DNA of 64,000 bases from Bacteroidia bacterium (GCA_025996865.1 BNTV01000010.1:1-64000), one strand, 5' to 3'; numbered from the stretch's first letter, positions 1 to 9,059 are shown. Made by a program: numbers and translations. The notes: generated by a model not told the origin, from the sequence alone.

Positions 1-558
1 CCGGACAGGTTTGAAATGGAATTCCTTGATACAAAACAAGTTTACCATTACAAAGTATATAAGATAGCGCAGCAGGGTGAAGAAGAACTTCTGCGAAGTA
101 ACAATCCTTTCGCGATGGTTGCACTTACTGCCCGTTCCGTTTTTGTGGAAAAAAATCTCGGCAACACTCAAGAACGCGATGCTGCTTTGATGGAAATAAA
201 GCTCAAACTGTCGCGGAAATTTCTGAGTATGGCTTTGCCAAAAGAAAAGATTCGGATGATAATGAATTTTTTGAGAAATTATCTGCATTTTGAAAATCCG
301 GAAAATAGCATTACCTTTGAAACAAACTTAGAACATATAACGGGGAGGAAACAAACCATGGGAATAGAAGAATTATTATTAACAACGGCAGAAAAACGTG
401 GCGAAAAACGCGGTGAAAAACGCGGTGAAAACCGCACTCAAAGAAAAATGATTTTCAATATGATACGCAAAAGTTTGGACGATGGCTTTATTGCGGATGT
501 TGCCGAAGTACCTTTAGACTATGTCCGTAAAGTAAGGGCTTCTTTGAAAAAAGATTAA
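1..558 (+). CDS. C-terminal part of an Rpn/PD-(D/E)XK transposase-like protein (partial)
   Basis: The frame is open to the first base of the window, so the N-terminus is missing. What remains resembles the C-terminal half of the Rpn family (recombination-promoting nuclease, formerly 'putative transposase'): a helical region after the nuclease core followed by a charged tail. The tail is a 12-bp tandem repeat (about 391-435) giving EKRG units, which are common in this family and vary in number. The nuclease catalytic residues would lie upstream of the window, so activity cannot be judged. A 20-bp stretch at 262-281 recurs exactly at 2022-2041 in the next intergenic region. Family call is by resemblance only. 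Confidence 0.6.
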   Translation, partial: PDRFEMEFLDTKQVYHYKVYKIAQQGEEELLRSNNPFAMVALTARSVFVEKNLGNTQERDAALMEIKLKLSRKFLSMALPKEKIRMIMNFLRNYLHFENPENSITFETNLEHITGRKQTMGIEELLLTTAEKRGEKRGEKRGENRTQRKMIFNMIRKSLDDGFIADVAEVPLDYVRKVRASLKKD

Positions 559-612
559 CAGTGCGTTCTACCCTGCGGATACCCGTCATTGAATTTTTTT
601 CATTTCACTCAC

Positions 613-643
613 TTGAAAATCTCAATATTTTCATCTAACTTTG
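613..643 (+). promoter_or_regulatory. Bacteroidota-type promoter upstream of 662
   Basis: A TTG at 613-615 is followed after 20 nt by TAACTTTG at 636-643, matching the Bacteroidota TAnnTTTG -7 element. It lies 18 nt before the ATG at 662 and would drive the 662/1186 pair. Confidence 0.6.
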
Positions 644-661
644 TCTAACAATAAAGCATAA

Positions 662-1183
662 ATGTTTTTAGATTTTGAAATAGACGAATTGACCCATTCC
701 ATTGAGAAAGTTCAAACCGGCGAAAGTTTTTCGACGGAAGTAATTCCTTTATCTAAAAATGATTTGAAACTTCTTACAAAAAAGAATAGTTGGCAATTCA
801 ACTGGAAAGAAGAATTTAATGATTCTACAAAATCAGTTTATAAGTTAATTATAGAAGAACAATCGGATATTATTCAAGGTTTGGTAAGCGTTATTAAAAA
901 AGAGGATTATTTAATGCTCAGCCTTATAGAAAATGCCTCTTTTAATCTTGGAAAATGTAAAATGTTCAAAGGGGTTGCGGGTAACATGGTCGCTTTTGTA
1001 TGCAAACTTTCTTTGTCCTATGGATTTGACGGAGAAATAGTGTTTGCGGCCAAGACAAAATTGATAGCGCATTATGAACAAACATTAGGCGCTGTACATA
1101 TAGGCGGACAGCGTATGATTATATACGAAAGAGAAGCGAAAGCTTTGATTAAAAATTATTTTCCTGATTATAAAACAGAATAG
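662..1183 (+). CDS. Unrecognised protein, possibly GNAT-like fold
   Basis: This 173-residue protein has no signal peptide or membrane segment. It alternates beta-rich stretches (SDIIQGLVSVIKKEDYLML) with a helix and ends in YEREAKALIKNYFP. The central KMFKGVAGNMVAFVCKLS followed by FDGEIVFAAKTKLIAHYEQTLGA faintly resembles the cofactor-helix and C-terminal region of small acetyltransferases, but I cannot point to a firm acetyl-CoA motif. It sits 3 nt from the next small gene with one upstream promoter, suggesting a two-gene unit. A toxin/antitoxin-type role is possible but unproven. Confidence 0.65.
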   Translation: MFLDFEIDELTHSIEKVQTGESFSTEVIPLSKNDLKLLTKKNSWQFNWKEEFNDSTKSVYKLIIEEQSDIIQGLVSVIKKEDYLMLSLIENASFNLGKCKMFKGVAGNMVAFVCKLSLSYGFDGEIVFAAKTKLIAHYEQTLGAVHIGGQRMIIYEREAKALIKNYFPDYKTE

Positions 1184-1185
1184 TT

Positions 1186-1410
1186 ATGAGTATAAATTTT
1201 AAAAAATTGGATGAGTTTGACATGGTAGTTGAACCTCATATATGGACAGAAGAAGATGATAGAATCGTGTCTGAACATATTCGTACTCACAAGGCGAAAC
1301 AATCGCCGGAAGAACGAGAATACAACAGGGCTTTCTCAGAAGCATTCCGGGCCGTTAGTCGATTGCGGGAAGCCAAGAAAAGATGGGACGCAGCAGTAGT
1401 AGCGATGTAA
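1186..1410 (+). CDS. Small unrecognised charged protein
   Basis: This 74-residue protein is mostly charged helix (EEDDRIVSEHIRTHKAKQ, then RAFSEAFRAVSRLREAKKRW). It starts 2 nt after the stop of the 173-residue gene and is probably translated from the same message. No domain is recognised. Its size and position would suit an antitoxin or accessory partner of the upstream protein; this is inference from arrangement only. Confidence 0.55.
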   Translation: MSINFKKLDEFDMVVEPHIWTEEDDRIVSEHIRTHKAKQSPEEREYNRAFSEAFRAVSRLREAKKRWDAAVVAM

Positions 1411-1483
1411 ATTTTATTAAGCGCTCCCAATATCAAATTATATTGCTTAGACTGAATACTTCTATGAAACAAAACGATTATCT

Positions 1484-1789
1484 ATGGAAAAAGGTGGATA
1501 TATATACTTTATGACTAATAAAAACCGAACGACTATTTATATTGGAGTGACAAACGATTTGCAACGCCGGATAATAGAACATCGTGATCATATCAATAAA
1601 GATTCTTTTTCAGACAAATACAATTTGGAATATTGTATTTATTATGAATACCATCCTTCTATTCACCAAGCGATTGACAGGGAAACCCAACTGAAGAAGT
1701 GGAGCCGGAAGAAAAAAGAAATGCTTGTCAACCGGATTAATCCTCAATGGGAAGATTTGTGGAATAGGATTAGCAGAATGAGGATGTGA
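1484..1789 (+). CDS. GIY-YIG family endonuclease
   Basis: This 101-residue protein is a single GIY-YIG nuclease domain of the small UvrC-N-like type. The N-terminal GGYIYFMTNKNRTTIYIGVT supplies the two short motifs (here YIY...YIG). Then come the RR in LQRRIIEHR with the conserved arginine, the catalytic glutamate in AIDRETQLKKW, and the typical end NPQWEDLW. Length matches free-standing Bacteroidota members. The cellular role of these stand-alone proteins is not settled; DNA cleavage is known for the fold. The gene has its own space and no obvious operon partner. Confidence 0.9.
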   Translation: MEKGGYIYFMTNKNRTTIYIGVTNDLQRRIIEHRDHINKDSFSDKYNLEYCIYYEYHPSIHQAIDRETQLKKWSRKKKEMLVNRINPQWEDLWNRISRMRM

Positions 1790-2176
1790 TGTATTGACTT
1801 CGCGTCTGCGGCTCCTTCTTTCGGATTTTCGGGAGGTGTCTCGACTTCGCACCTGCGGTGCTACGCTCGACATGACGCCCGTCCTTGGGGTTGTGTAGGG
1901 GGTGGATGGACGGCGGCGAAGCCGCCGTCCATCCACCCTTTTTTTATCAATTGCTCCCCGTCATGTCGACTAAGGGAGCCGCAGGCGACCGCACGGAGAC
2001 ATCTCCCGAAAAGCCGTAAGTATGAATTTTTTGAGAAATTACCCTGCGGCTCCCCGTCATGTACAAAGGGAGCCGCAGACAACCAAACAAGAACTTTCGT
2101 CCTCAAAACCCCCACTTTCGTACATAAACCCCCCCCTTTGGTCGTAAACTCCCAAATTAAATAACGTAAAAAATAC
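1790..2176. repeat. Intergenic palindromic repeats
   Basis: No gene is seen here. The stretch holds mosaic repeat pieces: a GTCTCGACTTCGC...CGACATGACG motif near 1837-1877, a strong hairpin at 1900-1938, and two related units with CTCCCCGTCATGT ... AGGGAGCCGCAG near 1953-1983 and 2051-2079. The GTCTC...CATGACG wording also appears at 25288-25322, so this is a dispersed family in this genome. Confidence 0.7.
1900..1945 (+). terminator. Long hairpin followed by a T run
   Basis: A perfect 18-bp stem (1900-1917 with 1921-1938) closes on a GAA loop and is followed by seven T residues (1939-1945). It looks like an intrinsic terminator downstream of the GIY-YIG gene. The core CGGCGGCGAAGCCGCCG is shared with the hairpin at 25330-25392, so it is also a member of a repeat family. 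Confidence 0.6.
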
Positions 2177-2203
2177 TTGCTTCAAATAAATATTTTATCT
2201 TTG
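2177..2203 (+). promoter_or_regulatory. Promoter for the giant secreted protein
   Basis: TATCTTTG at 2196-2203 is an exact match to the TAnnTTTG -7 element; a CTTG at 2176-2179 may serve as -33 with a rather short 16-nt spacer. Transcription from here would give a leader of about 250 nt before the ATG at 2459. Confidence 0.55.
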
Positions 2204-2272
2204 CATACCGAATGTGTGGTTTGGACTGTGGGATTGAAATTCGCTCTTTGCATTTAAACTAAAGGAGTCGGG

Positions 2273-2389
2273 GTGATAAAAAAAATCGCCGGTTTACTTG
2301 TTTTTTTGCGAAAATTGTTGTTAATTTGCGCCGCGTTTTGGCTATTTCGGAGGTGGTTGAATTCCTCCCTTGTCAAAATGAATGTGTAA
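2273..2389 (+). CDS. Possible 38-codon leader ORF (hydrophobic peptide)
   Basis: A GTG at 2273 lies just after an AGGAG (2263-2267) and opens a 38-codon frame ending TAA at 2387-2389. The peptide has a basic start (IKKIAGLLVFLRK), a hydrophobic run (LLLICAAFWLF) and a basic stretch (RRW), like a small single-span membrane peptide. A GGAGG/CCTCC hairpin (2349-2353 with 2364-2368) lies inside it. It sits between the mapped promoter-like element and the 1981-codon gene. It could be a leader peptide or chance; coding status is uncertain. Confidence 0.3.
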   Translation: MIKKIAGLLVFLRKLLLICAAFWLFRRWLNSSLVKMNV

Positions 2390-2458
2390 ATGTGTGTGGT
2401 TGAGTATTTTTTTTAGTGATTATATTATTATTTTATTATTAATTTTAAACATGTTTTT

Positions 2459-5400
2459 ATGAAAAGAAAATTGTTTACTTTGCTATTTGCCCTCGCGGCG
2501 TTAGCTTCTTTTCAGGTCAGTGCCCAGACTAAATTCCTGATTTGGGCCGGAGATACATCCAGTGTTTCTACTGGTAGTTCTTCCGGTACAAATTATGGTA
2601 TTCCAGGTCCGGGGGGTAGTTTTACCACTGCGCGCAACTATGCGCAAGTAGGTGGTTTGACATGGCCAGGAAAGTTAACTAAAGATTGGAAATGGGTAAA
2701 GGACGCTCCTGTAAACACTGATGACAAGTTTTACTTGAATCAGGATGTAGGTGCGAATTTTACACGTTTTATTCATGTTGTGAAAGAGGGCGGTCAAACT
2801 GTCCGTAAAGATTCCCTTGAACTTACGTACAACGGAGTTAAGTACGATAAGTTTGTTATCTTCCGTGGTACAGGTACCGGTGCACTTTCATTTGCTATTG
2901 ATCCGGTATGGCCAGGTACTAATCCTACAAATCCGCAAAAAGAAGATATTCTTCATGCCGGTTATTTAAGTATCAATACGGCAAGCAATGTTACGGATGA
3001 TAAGCTTGTAATCGTTTTGGTGGAAAAAGGAACAGGTAAATTGGCGCTTAATACGGTTGAGTTTTTGAGAGCCAACCTTACTAAATACGCACCTTTTGCT
3101 TTCTATGCTTTCCAACCGCAAGGCCATTGGGCTACACCGGCGGATTTCCCGTGTAAATACAATACCTTCCCCGGTCTCTATGTAATTAAAGCAGACACGA
3201 CCAGAAACAGAATATTTACAACGGATACGGTTCGTACTTTTGCTGTAACTCAAGTGGACTGGGTTGCTAAAAACGATAACAATCAATCGTTGGAAAATAT
3301 CTTCGGAAACAGAAGTGAAGCGGGTCATTATTATCCGGCTTTCGATTCTGCAACTGTTGCCGGTCGCGCTATTGGCGGTGGTAAAAGAGGCTTGCAATTC
3401 GATGTGAGTTTGCCGGCTCCTGCTTCTGTAGTAGATAGCATTATTCCTTTGTTTACCCTTTCGGCTCCTGAACTCGGCTGTGGCGTAGTTTCCGTAAGCC
3501 GTCAGAATACTTTGGATATTCAAAGCCAAGGCGATGGCGTATATGCCAATAAATTGGAAATCAGAGACTACGGTCATTATTATGATTATAAGCAAAATGC
3601 ACAAGGCGTGTGGGTATATGAAGAACATACTGCCTCAATTGCTCATAATTGGGATTGGTCTCACGATGGGTTCGATACAAAAAGCAGTATAAGAGAAGAC
3701 CGTGTAGCTACGAGTTTGCAGAAATTTGCTTTCTGGATTGACGAAGATGGCGTTTATACCATGTATCCGGCTGCTTCTTATTCCTGGAAATATGGAAATC
3801 CGAAACCGGGTCAACAAAGCATTGTATATCCGAACTCTGTCTTATTGTATAACAATATAGATATTACCCAAACAACCGGTGGCGTTAGTGGCTCCGATAA
3901 AGGTTGGGGTGTAAAAATCGGTACCTGGAACGGTAAAACAACTGCCAATCCTTCACCTATCGGCGATGCTAAAATAATAACTACTATTCCGAATGTACTT
4001 GATATAAATACGGACTATACGGACTATACATTCAAACCGGATTGCGGTAACGCAACACTTGGTGATATAAGCGGCCGTTTCTTCTTCCTGGATGTTTTGA
4101 ATCCGGGTGTAAACGGTACTAGTACTACTTTTGCTAATGCAACCAAGAAAAATGCATACCAAAGTTTGGATAGTACTCAATATGTACTTTCTACCGAAAT
4201 TAAAGCTGGAAGGAAGCATTTAGTTGTACTTCCGAAAGAAAAAGTTCGTGGCTATAAGGACAATAACAATAAGTTCTGGTATAACGACCTGTTGCAATAT
4301 AAACAAATAGAAGGCGGAAAGTTGTTGCCGGAATATTATTTGGAAAACCCATACGATTCCGTAAATATGGCGGCTCATTGGGAAATTATTAATAAAGGCA
4401 CAGCGACAGATCCCGTGTACCTGCTTATTAATATGCTGGGTGACACTTTGCAATACAATACAAATGGAAATCTTCAAGATATCGCAGGCGGATATTTGCC
4501 TGTAAATGAAGAAATAGCAACTAGTTGGAGATTTAGCAGAGACGGTGGCGATGCGTTGTGGTGGTTTGCTCAGAATCCTGAACTAATCGGCGCTACTACC
4601 AAATCTCTGTGGAAAGCTTCTGCCATTCCGGGTGCGGAAAAAGGAAGTTTCGTCCTGAGTCTGGTAGGTTCCGATTCAATTCTTTCCGTAAAAACCGGCG
4701 CTTGGTATCAAAACGGCAGACATGCCAAAGGCGATAGTATTTATTTCCAACAAGATGTAAATCTGGAAAAATCTGCTACTGTTTTCCCGTGGACTGCAAT
4801 GCAGAATCTAGATTGTACAGGTGGATTGATACTGAAGAAATCTCCTATTTACTATGTACCGAATTATAGCGGATCTTATGCGGAAGAACGCGGAGATACA
4901 ATAAATCCGTTAGATCCTTGGAGAACCATTAATACCAATGATAACTCGTTTGTTGACGGTAGGGTTAAACAAGATTCTTTGACCGCTTATTTGCAGTTAC
5001 ATGGTGAATATGGTATCAGAGAAGCGAATGATATCGCCAATAAATTATTTTTAGGTGAGATTAAGACTGAATATGGTGCAAATGCTGCTGTATTGACAGA
5101 AAGTGGAGCTAAGAATGTCAAATTTATTCCTTTGTCGGAAACCGAAAGAACGGCTCAGATCAGAAAATCTATTCCTTATGTGCTTTCTAATGGTTTGATC
5201 GCTTTCACTTCGGATACATTGTTTGCTGAAACATACAAATGGTTTGTGGTTCAACTTGGAGACCAATATCTTGTATTTGATACCATCGCTCCGAATGCAT
5301 TGGAAGAAACGCAAAAAGTAGCTCTTACCTGGCGCACAACGGATGTGGCTAATGCTACGCCGGTTCGCTTGTATCAACCGTTGGTAGGTGATAAATTGCA

Positions 5401-8400
5401 AGGTAACTTTATCTTCCAATTCTATGTGCCGAATAATACTTACAGCAATGCAAGACCGCAAGACTCTCGTCCCAATGTTTGGCCGGTCGGAATATCCGGT
5501 GGACAGCTACATTTTGGTCGATTGAGCAGTCAATCCAAATATATCTTTGCTGAAATTGATAAAAAGTATGGTACCCGTTTCACATACGAATTGAAAGGAA
5601 CGGTTCCGAATCCTTGCAACTGTCCCGAACAATTCATTGCTCCCGACTGGATGGCTGACAATAAATTGTTAAGCTTGCCGGTAAAAGATCAAATTTGGGA
5701 CTTGACAAAAGGTACCGGTTTTGGATTTGCTACAGGTCGCAATAATCAAGCTACTGCGGCTGAAGGTATTACCGAATTGAAACATATTTTTGTTGATTCT
5801 ATCAAACCGTTCAATACCGGAACCGCTTGGGAAGGTAGATATACTTATGCATATACAACAAGCACTGGAACAGCCAATAGAATTGTTAACAGTTTCTTGG
5901 GTGAAGTTGCAGTTCCTTTGTATTACATTCAAAATAACAAGGGTGAATACTTGACGGTAGGTGAATCTACTTATCAATTTGACAGCAGAAGTACTACTTC
6001 CGACGTTACGGGTGTAAACTTGATCTGGACAAGCGAGAAGTATCCTACCAATACTGATGCAACAAAGAACAGACAAGCTTTGCAATTGTTTGCAATCTCC
6101 GGCGCTCAATCAACGCCTAATACTGACGGATGGTATGCCGGTTGCCAATCTTATGTTTATTTGCCTTTAGCTTCTTATAAGGTTGATTATAAGACTGGTA
6201 CGGTTGATAAAACAGTTATTTTCTATAATAACAACTTAGGAAAGAGAGGTACCTCTAATTGCGAGACAGGCGCTCCTGTTAATGATGTAACGTCTGCATT
6301 CCGCGTTAGCCAGTACTCTCCTATCAGCGATAACCAGAAGACGCTGATCGTAGCTAACTCTACTACGACCGGTGGTATTATCACCTCAGTTGTTCCTGTT
6401 GAATTGAAATGGCAGAAGAATACTTACCAGGTAATCGGTTGCAACAACTATCAATTGGTTAAAAATGTTAAGGGTAACTTCTACTATGCAGCAGGTGGAG
6501 ATGCGTATGACACCTTGTGTCAAGCAGGTACCAACACTTTGCTTGCCCACTGGAAGATTACACATGATGCAGCAGATGAACAAATACATTATTTCACTCC
6601 TGAATCTGTACTTGGTTATGGTAAAGATCTGACGAAAGATAATAAACAATTGACAGGTAAATATTATGTCTTTGACAAGGTAGAAAATGGTAATACAACA
6701 AAAGCAAGAGTATTGGATTTCAGCAAATACAATTCGCAGAATAAATATGCTGTTTTGGAAGATACTTTTGAAATCACTTGTGTTGAACATACCTTGCCGT
6801 TTGCAAATCTTGAAGCAGACGAATGGGGTTATAACCTTCCCGATCAGTTGGCAATTATTGAAGCTCCGTTCCTTGACCGTAATTTAACGGATTATGCAGA
6901 TATTCCTACTGTTTTGATTAATGATTCTTCTTATCAGGTTTATTTGAACCAGATCGGTGGCGACATCAAATCGGCTACTTATCTGTCCACTTATAAGACC
7001 AATGTAAGACAAATAGGTGATGCAGGTCACATTATTCCTTACTACTCATTCTCTCTTACAAGGAATGGTAAAGAATACTTCCTCAATGTACGTACGGCCG
7101 CTATGACCGGCGCTAAAGATTCCGTATATTGGACGGAAATCACCGCAGCGGATAGACAGACTATCATTGACGACTATGCGAATGGTATTCCTAATGCAGG
7201 TTCGAATGCTTTGAAGCTCTTCAAATTCTGCTTGCCGTATCAACTTAATTCTGACGGTGAAAGAGCCGAAGCGGTATTGTATGGTGAAAAGGGTAAGGAA
7301 GTTCCCTATTATCGGGTATATATCCAAACATTGGATGTTGATCAAACCGATTATCCTTATCTTGTAGTTGCCGGTTCCTCTACGCGGTATGTTACTGCCA
7401 GAAACTTGAAAGATGCTATTCTTAACCAGAATACTTCATGTGCTTACGCTAACGGTTTAGACTATCTGGCATGGAATATCTACTCAGTAGATTATACCCA
7501 AATCGATTCGACCCAAGTAACTTCTTGGATCTTCGGTGGAGAACAACCGGGTGATCACCAATGGGTTCCTTTGCAACAAGTACACACAGCCGGCGAAATT
7601 AACCCGACAACTGTTGATGGTTTGCTTACCAACTTTAGACTGCAACAAGGTGGCCATGCTTTCGTTTCCGAAAGTAAAGAATCTCCGGTTAACTACGGTG
7701 TATTGTTAGGTAAAACTCCGCTTCATTTTGAATATCAAGGTACGGAACAAATCGGTTCTTACTGGAAAGTTCCCATTTACTACTACAGAATCCAAGTTCC
7801 GGCTCCGGGTAGTGAAGGCTGGTTGACTGACTCTTATGGAAAAACAGGTAATTATATTTATACTTGGGGTCCCACAGCAGGCATCCAGAATGATTATCAA
7901 TTGGCTTATTTCGACAATACCAAGCTTACAGACAATGTAACAGGTAAGACCTATGACAAGCAGTATGTTCAAACTTTCGGTTTCCTTTATTATGGCGGAA
8001 CTCCTGAAAGTAAAGGTGACTATACTTTGCCGGATCAAACCTTCGTAGTTGTTTCTAACGCTAATTACCAAAGTCCTAAACCGGCTGAATATCGTTACTT
8101 GGCTGAAGTCAATGGTCACTTGGTATTCGTAGAAGGTATTGAAAATGCTTTGTTATTCCAATTCGGAAAAGAAGATGCAAATGGTAATTATACCGGAATT
8201 GAAGTAGTAGGTCAAGCAGGAGTAGTTGGTGTACAAGGTGGTGTAAAATTACTGAACCAAACAGGTACAGTTAGCATCTACTCGATTGACGGTAGCTTAA
8301 TTAAGTCTGTTCAAGTTACAGGCGCAGATCAAACAATCGCTGTTCCTCGCGGAATTGTAGTTGTTAAGATTGACGGTAAAGCTACGAAAGTTGTTGTTAA

Positions 8401-8404
8401 ATAA
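2459..8404 (+). CDS. Giant secreted protein with T9SS-like C-terminal domain (DUF6383-like)
   Basis: This 1981-residue protein has a clear signal peptide (MKRKLFTLLFALAALASF then QVSAQ). The bulk is beta-rich with many aromatic and Asn/Thr/Gly residues, and repeated lecithin-like local patterns such as 'YYY/LYYIQNN..GEYLTV' suggest repeated lectin-like or adhesin-like modules rather than an enzyme. No catalytic motif is visible. The last ~70 residues (VSIYSIDGSLIKSVQVTG ... GIVVVKIDGKATKVVVK) have the form of a type IX secretion sorting domain, close to what is annotated DUF6383 in Bacteroidales. It is therefore likely exported and cell-surface attached or released. It is monocistronic: own promoter, long leader, strong terminator. 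Function is unknown; cell-surface adhesion is a guess. Confidence 0.85.
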   Translation: MKRKLFTLLFALAALASFQVSAQTKFLIWAGDTSSVSTGSSSGTNYGIPGPGGSFTTARNYAQVGGLTWPGKLTKDWKWVKDAPVNTDDKFYLNQDVGANFTRFIHVVKEGGQTVRKDSLELTYNGVKYDKFVIFRGTGTGALSFAIDPVWPGTNPTNPQKEDILHAGYLSINTASNVTDDKLVIVLVEKGTGKLALNTVEFLRANLTKYAPFAFYAFQPQGHWATPADFPCKYNTFPGLYVIKADTTRNRIFTTDTVRTFAVTQVDWVAKNDNNQSLENIFGNRSEAGHYYPAFDSATVAGRAIGGGKRGLQFDVSLPAPASVVDSIIPLFTLSAPELGCGVVSVSRQNTLDIQSQGDGVYANKLEIRDYGHYYDYKQNAQGVWVYEEHTASIAHNWDWSHDGFDTKSSIREDRVATSLQKFAFWIDEDGVYTMYPAASYSWKYGNPKPGQQSIVYPNSVLLYNNIDITQTTGGVSGSDKGWGVKIGTWNGKTTANPSPIGDAKIITTIPNVLDINTDYTDYTFKPDCGNATLGDISGRFFFLDVLNPGVNGTSTTFANATKKNAYQSLDSTQYVLSTEIKAGRKHLVVLPKEKVRGYKDNNNKFWYNDLLQYKQIEGGKLLPEYYLENPYDSVNMAAHWEIINKGTATDPVYLLINMLGDTLQYNTNGNLQDIAGGYLPVNEEIATSWRFSRDGGDALWWFAQNPELIGATTKSLWKASAIPGAEKGSFVLSLVGSDSILSVKTGAWYQNGRHAKGDSIYFQQDVNLEKSATVFPWTAMQNLDCTGGLILKKSPIYYVPNYSGSYAEERGDTINPLDPWRTINTNDNSFVDGRVKQDSLTAYLQLHGEYGIREANDIANKLFLGEIKTEYGANAAVLTESGAKNVKFIPLSETERTAQIRKSIPYVLSNGLIAFTSDTLFAETYKWFVVQLGDQYLVFDTIAPNALEETQKVALTWRTTDVANATPVRLYQPLVGDKLQGNFIFQFYVPNNTYSNARPQDSRPNVWPVGISGGQLHFGRLSSQSKYIFAEIDKKYGTRFTYELKGTVPNPCNCPEQFIAPDWMADNKLLSLPVKDQIWDLTKGTGFGFATGRNNQATAAEGITELKHIFVDSIKPFNTGTAWEGRYTYAYTTSTGTANRIVNSFLGEVAVPLYYIQNNKGEYLTVGESTYQFDSRSTTSDVTGVNLIWTSEKYPTNTDATKNRQALQLFAISGAQSTPNTDGWYAGCQSYVYLPLASYKVDYKTGTVDKTVIFYNNNLGKRGTSNCETGAPVNDVTSAFRVSQYSPISDNQKTLIVANSTTTGGIITSVVPVELKWQKNTYQVIGCNNYQLVKNVKGNFYYAAGGDAYDTLCQAGTNTLLAHWKITHDAADEQIHYFTPESVLGYGKDLTKDNKQLTGKYYVFDKVENGNTTKARVLDFSKYNSQNKYAVLEDTFEITCVEHTLPFANLEADEWGYNLPDQLAIIEAPFLDRNLTDYADIPTVLINDSSYQVYLNQIGGDIKSATYLSTYKTNVRQIGDAGHIIPYYSFSLTRNGKEYFLNVRTAAMTGAKDSVYWTEITAADRQTIIDDYANGIPNAGSNALKLFKFCLPYQLNSDGERAEAVLYGEKGKEVPYYRVYIQTLDVDQTDYPYLVVAGSSTRYVTARNLKDAILNQNTSCAYANGLDYLAWNIYSVDYTQIDSTQVTSWIFGGEQPGDHQWVPLQQVHTAGEINPTTVDGLLTNFRLQQGGHAFVSESKESPVNYGVLLGKTPLHFEYQGTEQIGSYWKVPIYYYRIQVPAPGSEGWLTDSYGKTGNYIYTWGPTAGIQNDYQLAYFDNTKLTDNVTGKTYDKQYVQTFGFLYYGGTPESKGDYTLPDQTFVVVSNANYQSPKPAEYRYLAEVNGHLVFVEGIENALLFQFGKEDANGNYTGIEVVGQAGVVGVQGGVKLLNQTGTVSIYSIDGSLIKSVQVTGADQTIAVPRGIVVVKIDGKATKVVVK

Positions 8405-8425
8405 AAATTAACAAATAATCTCTGT

Positions 8426-8458
8426 AAAAAAAGGCGCTCTTTGAGCGCCTTTTTTTTA
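8426..8458 (+). terminator. Intrinsic terminator of the giant gene
   Basis: A perfect 7-bp stem GGCGCTC/GAGCGCC (8433-8439 with 8443-8449), loop TTT, preceded by an A run and followed by eight T residues, 28 nt after the stop codon. Confidence 0.92.
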
Positions 8459-8594
8459 TTCCCTCCTCGCATCATCTTCGTTCTCCTCAGGTAGTCTCTC
8501 TTGTCCTCTCGCATCATATCCCCTATGCCTTGCTCTCTCGCCTGGCATCCCCCATCGCCCTCTCGACTGGCACTCCCTCTCCCATGCATCCCCA

Positions 8595-8657
8595 CATCGC
8601 ACCCCCTCTCCCATGCATCGCACCCCCTCTCCCATGCATCGCACCCCCTCTCCCATG
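8595..8657 (+). repeat. 21-bp tandem repeat, three units
   Basis: Three perfect copies of a 21-bp unit beginning CATCGCACCCCCTCTCCC lie at 8595-8615, 8616-8636 and 8637-8657. The reverse complement of one unit occurs on the right arm near 8863-8884, so the tandem block is part of the large inverted repeat. The period is a multiple of 3, which creates long spurious open frames here. Confidence 0.9.
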
Positions 8658-8853
8658 CATCGCAGCCCACATCGCACCCCCTCTAAAGCCCCCAATCGCT
8701 TCGCTTCATTGGGGGTTATTCACATTAAACGCTACGCGTTTCGCTCACTCCTGAAAGTCTTCACCAGGAACGCTGCAAGCGTTCAAAATGAATAACCCCC
8801 AATGAAGCGAAGCGATTGGGGGCTTTAGAGGGGGTGCGATGTGGGCTGCGATG
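8658..8853. repeat. Large inverted repeat, copy 1
   Basis: Perfect 65-bp arms: 8658-8722 is the reverse complement of 8789-8853, separated by a 66-nt spacer (8723-8788). The spacer itself holds small hairpins (AACGCTACGCGTTT; AACGCTGCAAGCGTT). After a 12-bp duplication on the right, similarity continues into the outer arms, so the total palindrome exceeds 100 bp per arm. Confidence 0.95.
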
Positions 8854-9003
8854 TGGGCTGCGATGCATGGGAGAGGGGGTGCGATGCGTGGGGCGAGATG
8901 CGGGAGTGATGCGTGGAGCGATGCCAGTGAGCGAAGGTGACGAGGATAGAGTGAGCATGGGGTGTGGATGGGCGAGTGAGCGAGTTAGAGCCACGAAATA
9001 GAT

Positions 9004-9034
9004 TTTGCTACCTCAAAAATAAATATTATCTTTG
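9004..9034 (+). promoter_or_regulatory. Promoter of the transposase gene
   Basis: TTTG at 9004-9007, a 19-nt spacer, then TATCTTTG at 9027-9034: a full match to the Bacteroidota consensus. It lies 25 nt before the preferred ATG at 9060 and supports that start over upstream ATGs in the G-rich arm. Confidence 0.75.
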
Positions 9035-9059
9035 TTTCCAGAATCAAAATCTCATTTAT

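Noticed and set aside
2966..8119. Many antisense frames of 60-220 codons opposite the giant secreted gene
   Set aside because: They follow from the codon use of the sense gene; their translations look random and the sense frame is continuous with a signal peptide and sorting domain.
8501..8994. Several open frames of 60-110 codons on both strands in the C-/G-rich repeats
   Set aside because: They consist of repeat-encoded His/Pro/Ser or Arg/Gly strings, change with the 21-bp period, and have no start signals or domain; they are by-products of the palindromes. The same holds for frames at 9506-9993.
8964..9059. Upstream start at 8964 for the transposase
   Set aside because: The extra 32 residues lie in the G-rich repeat arm and across the promoter; the ATG at 9060 matches the family start.
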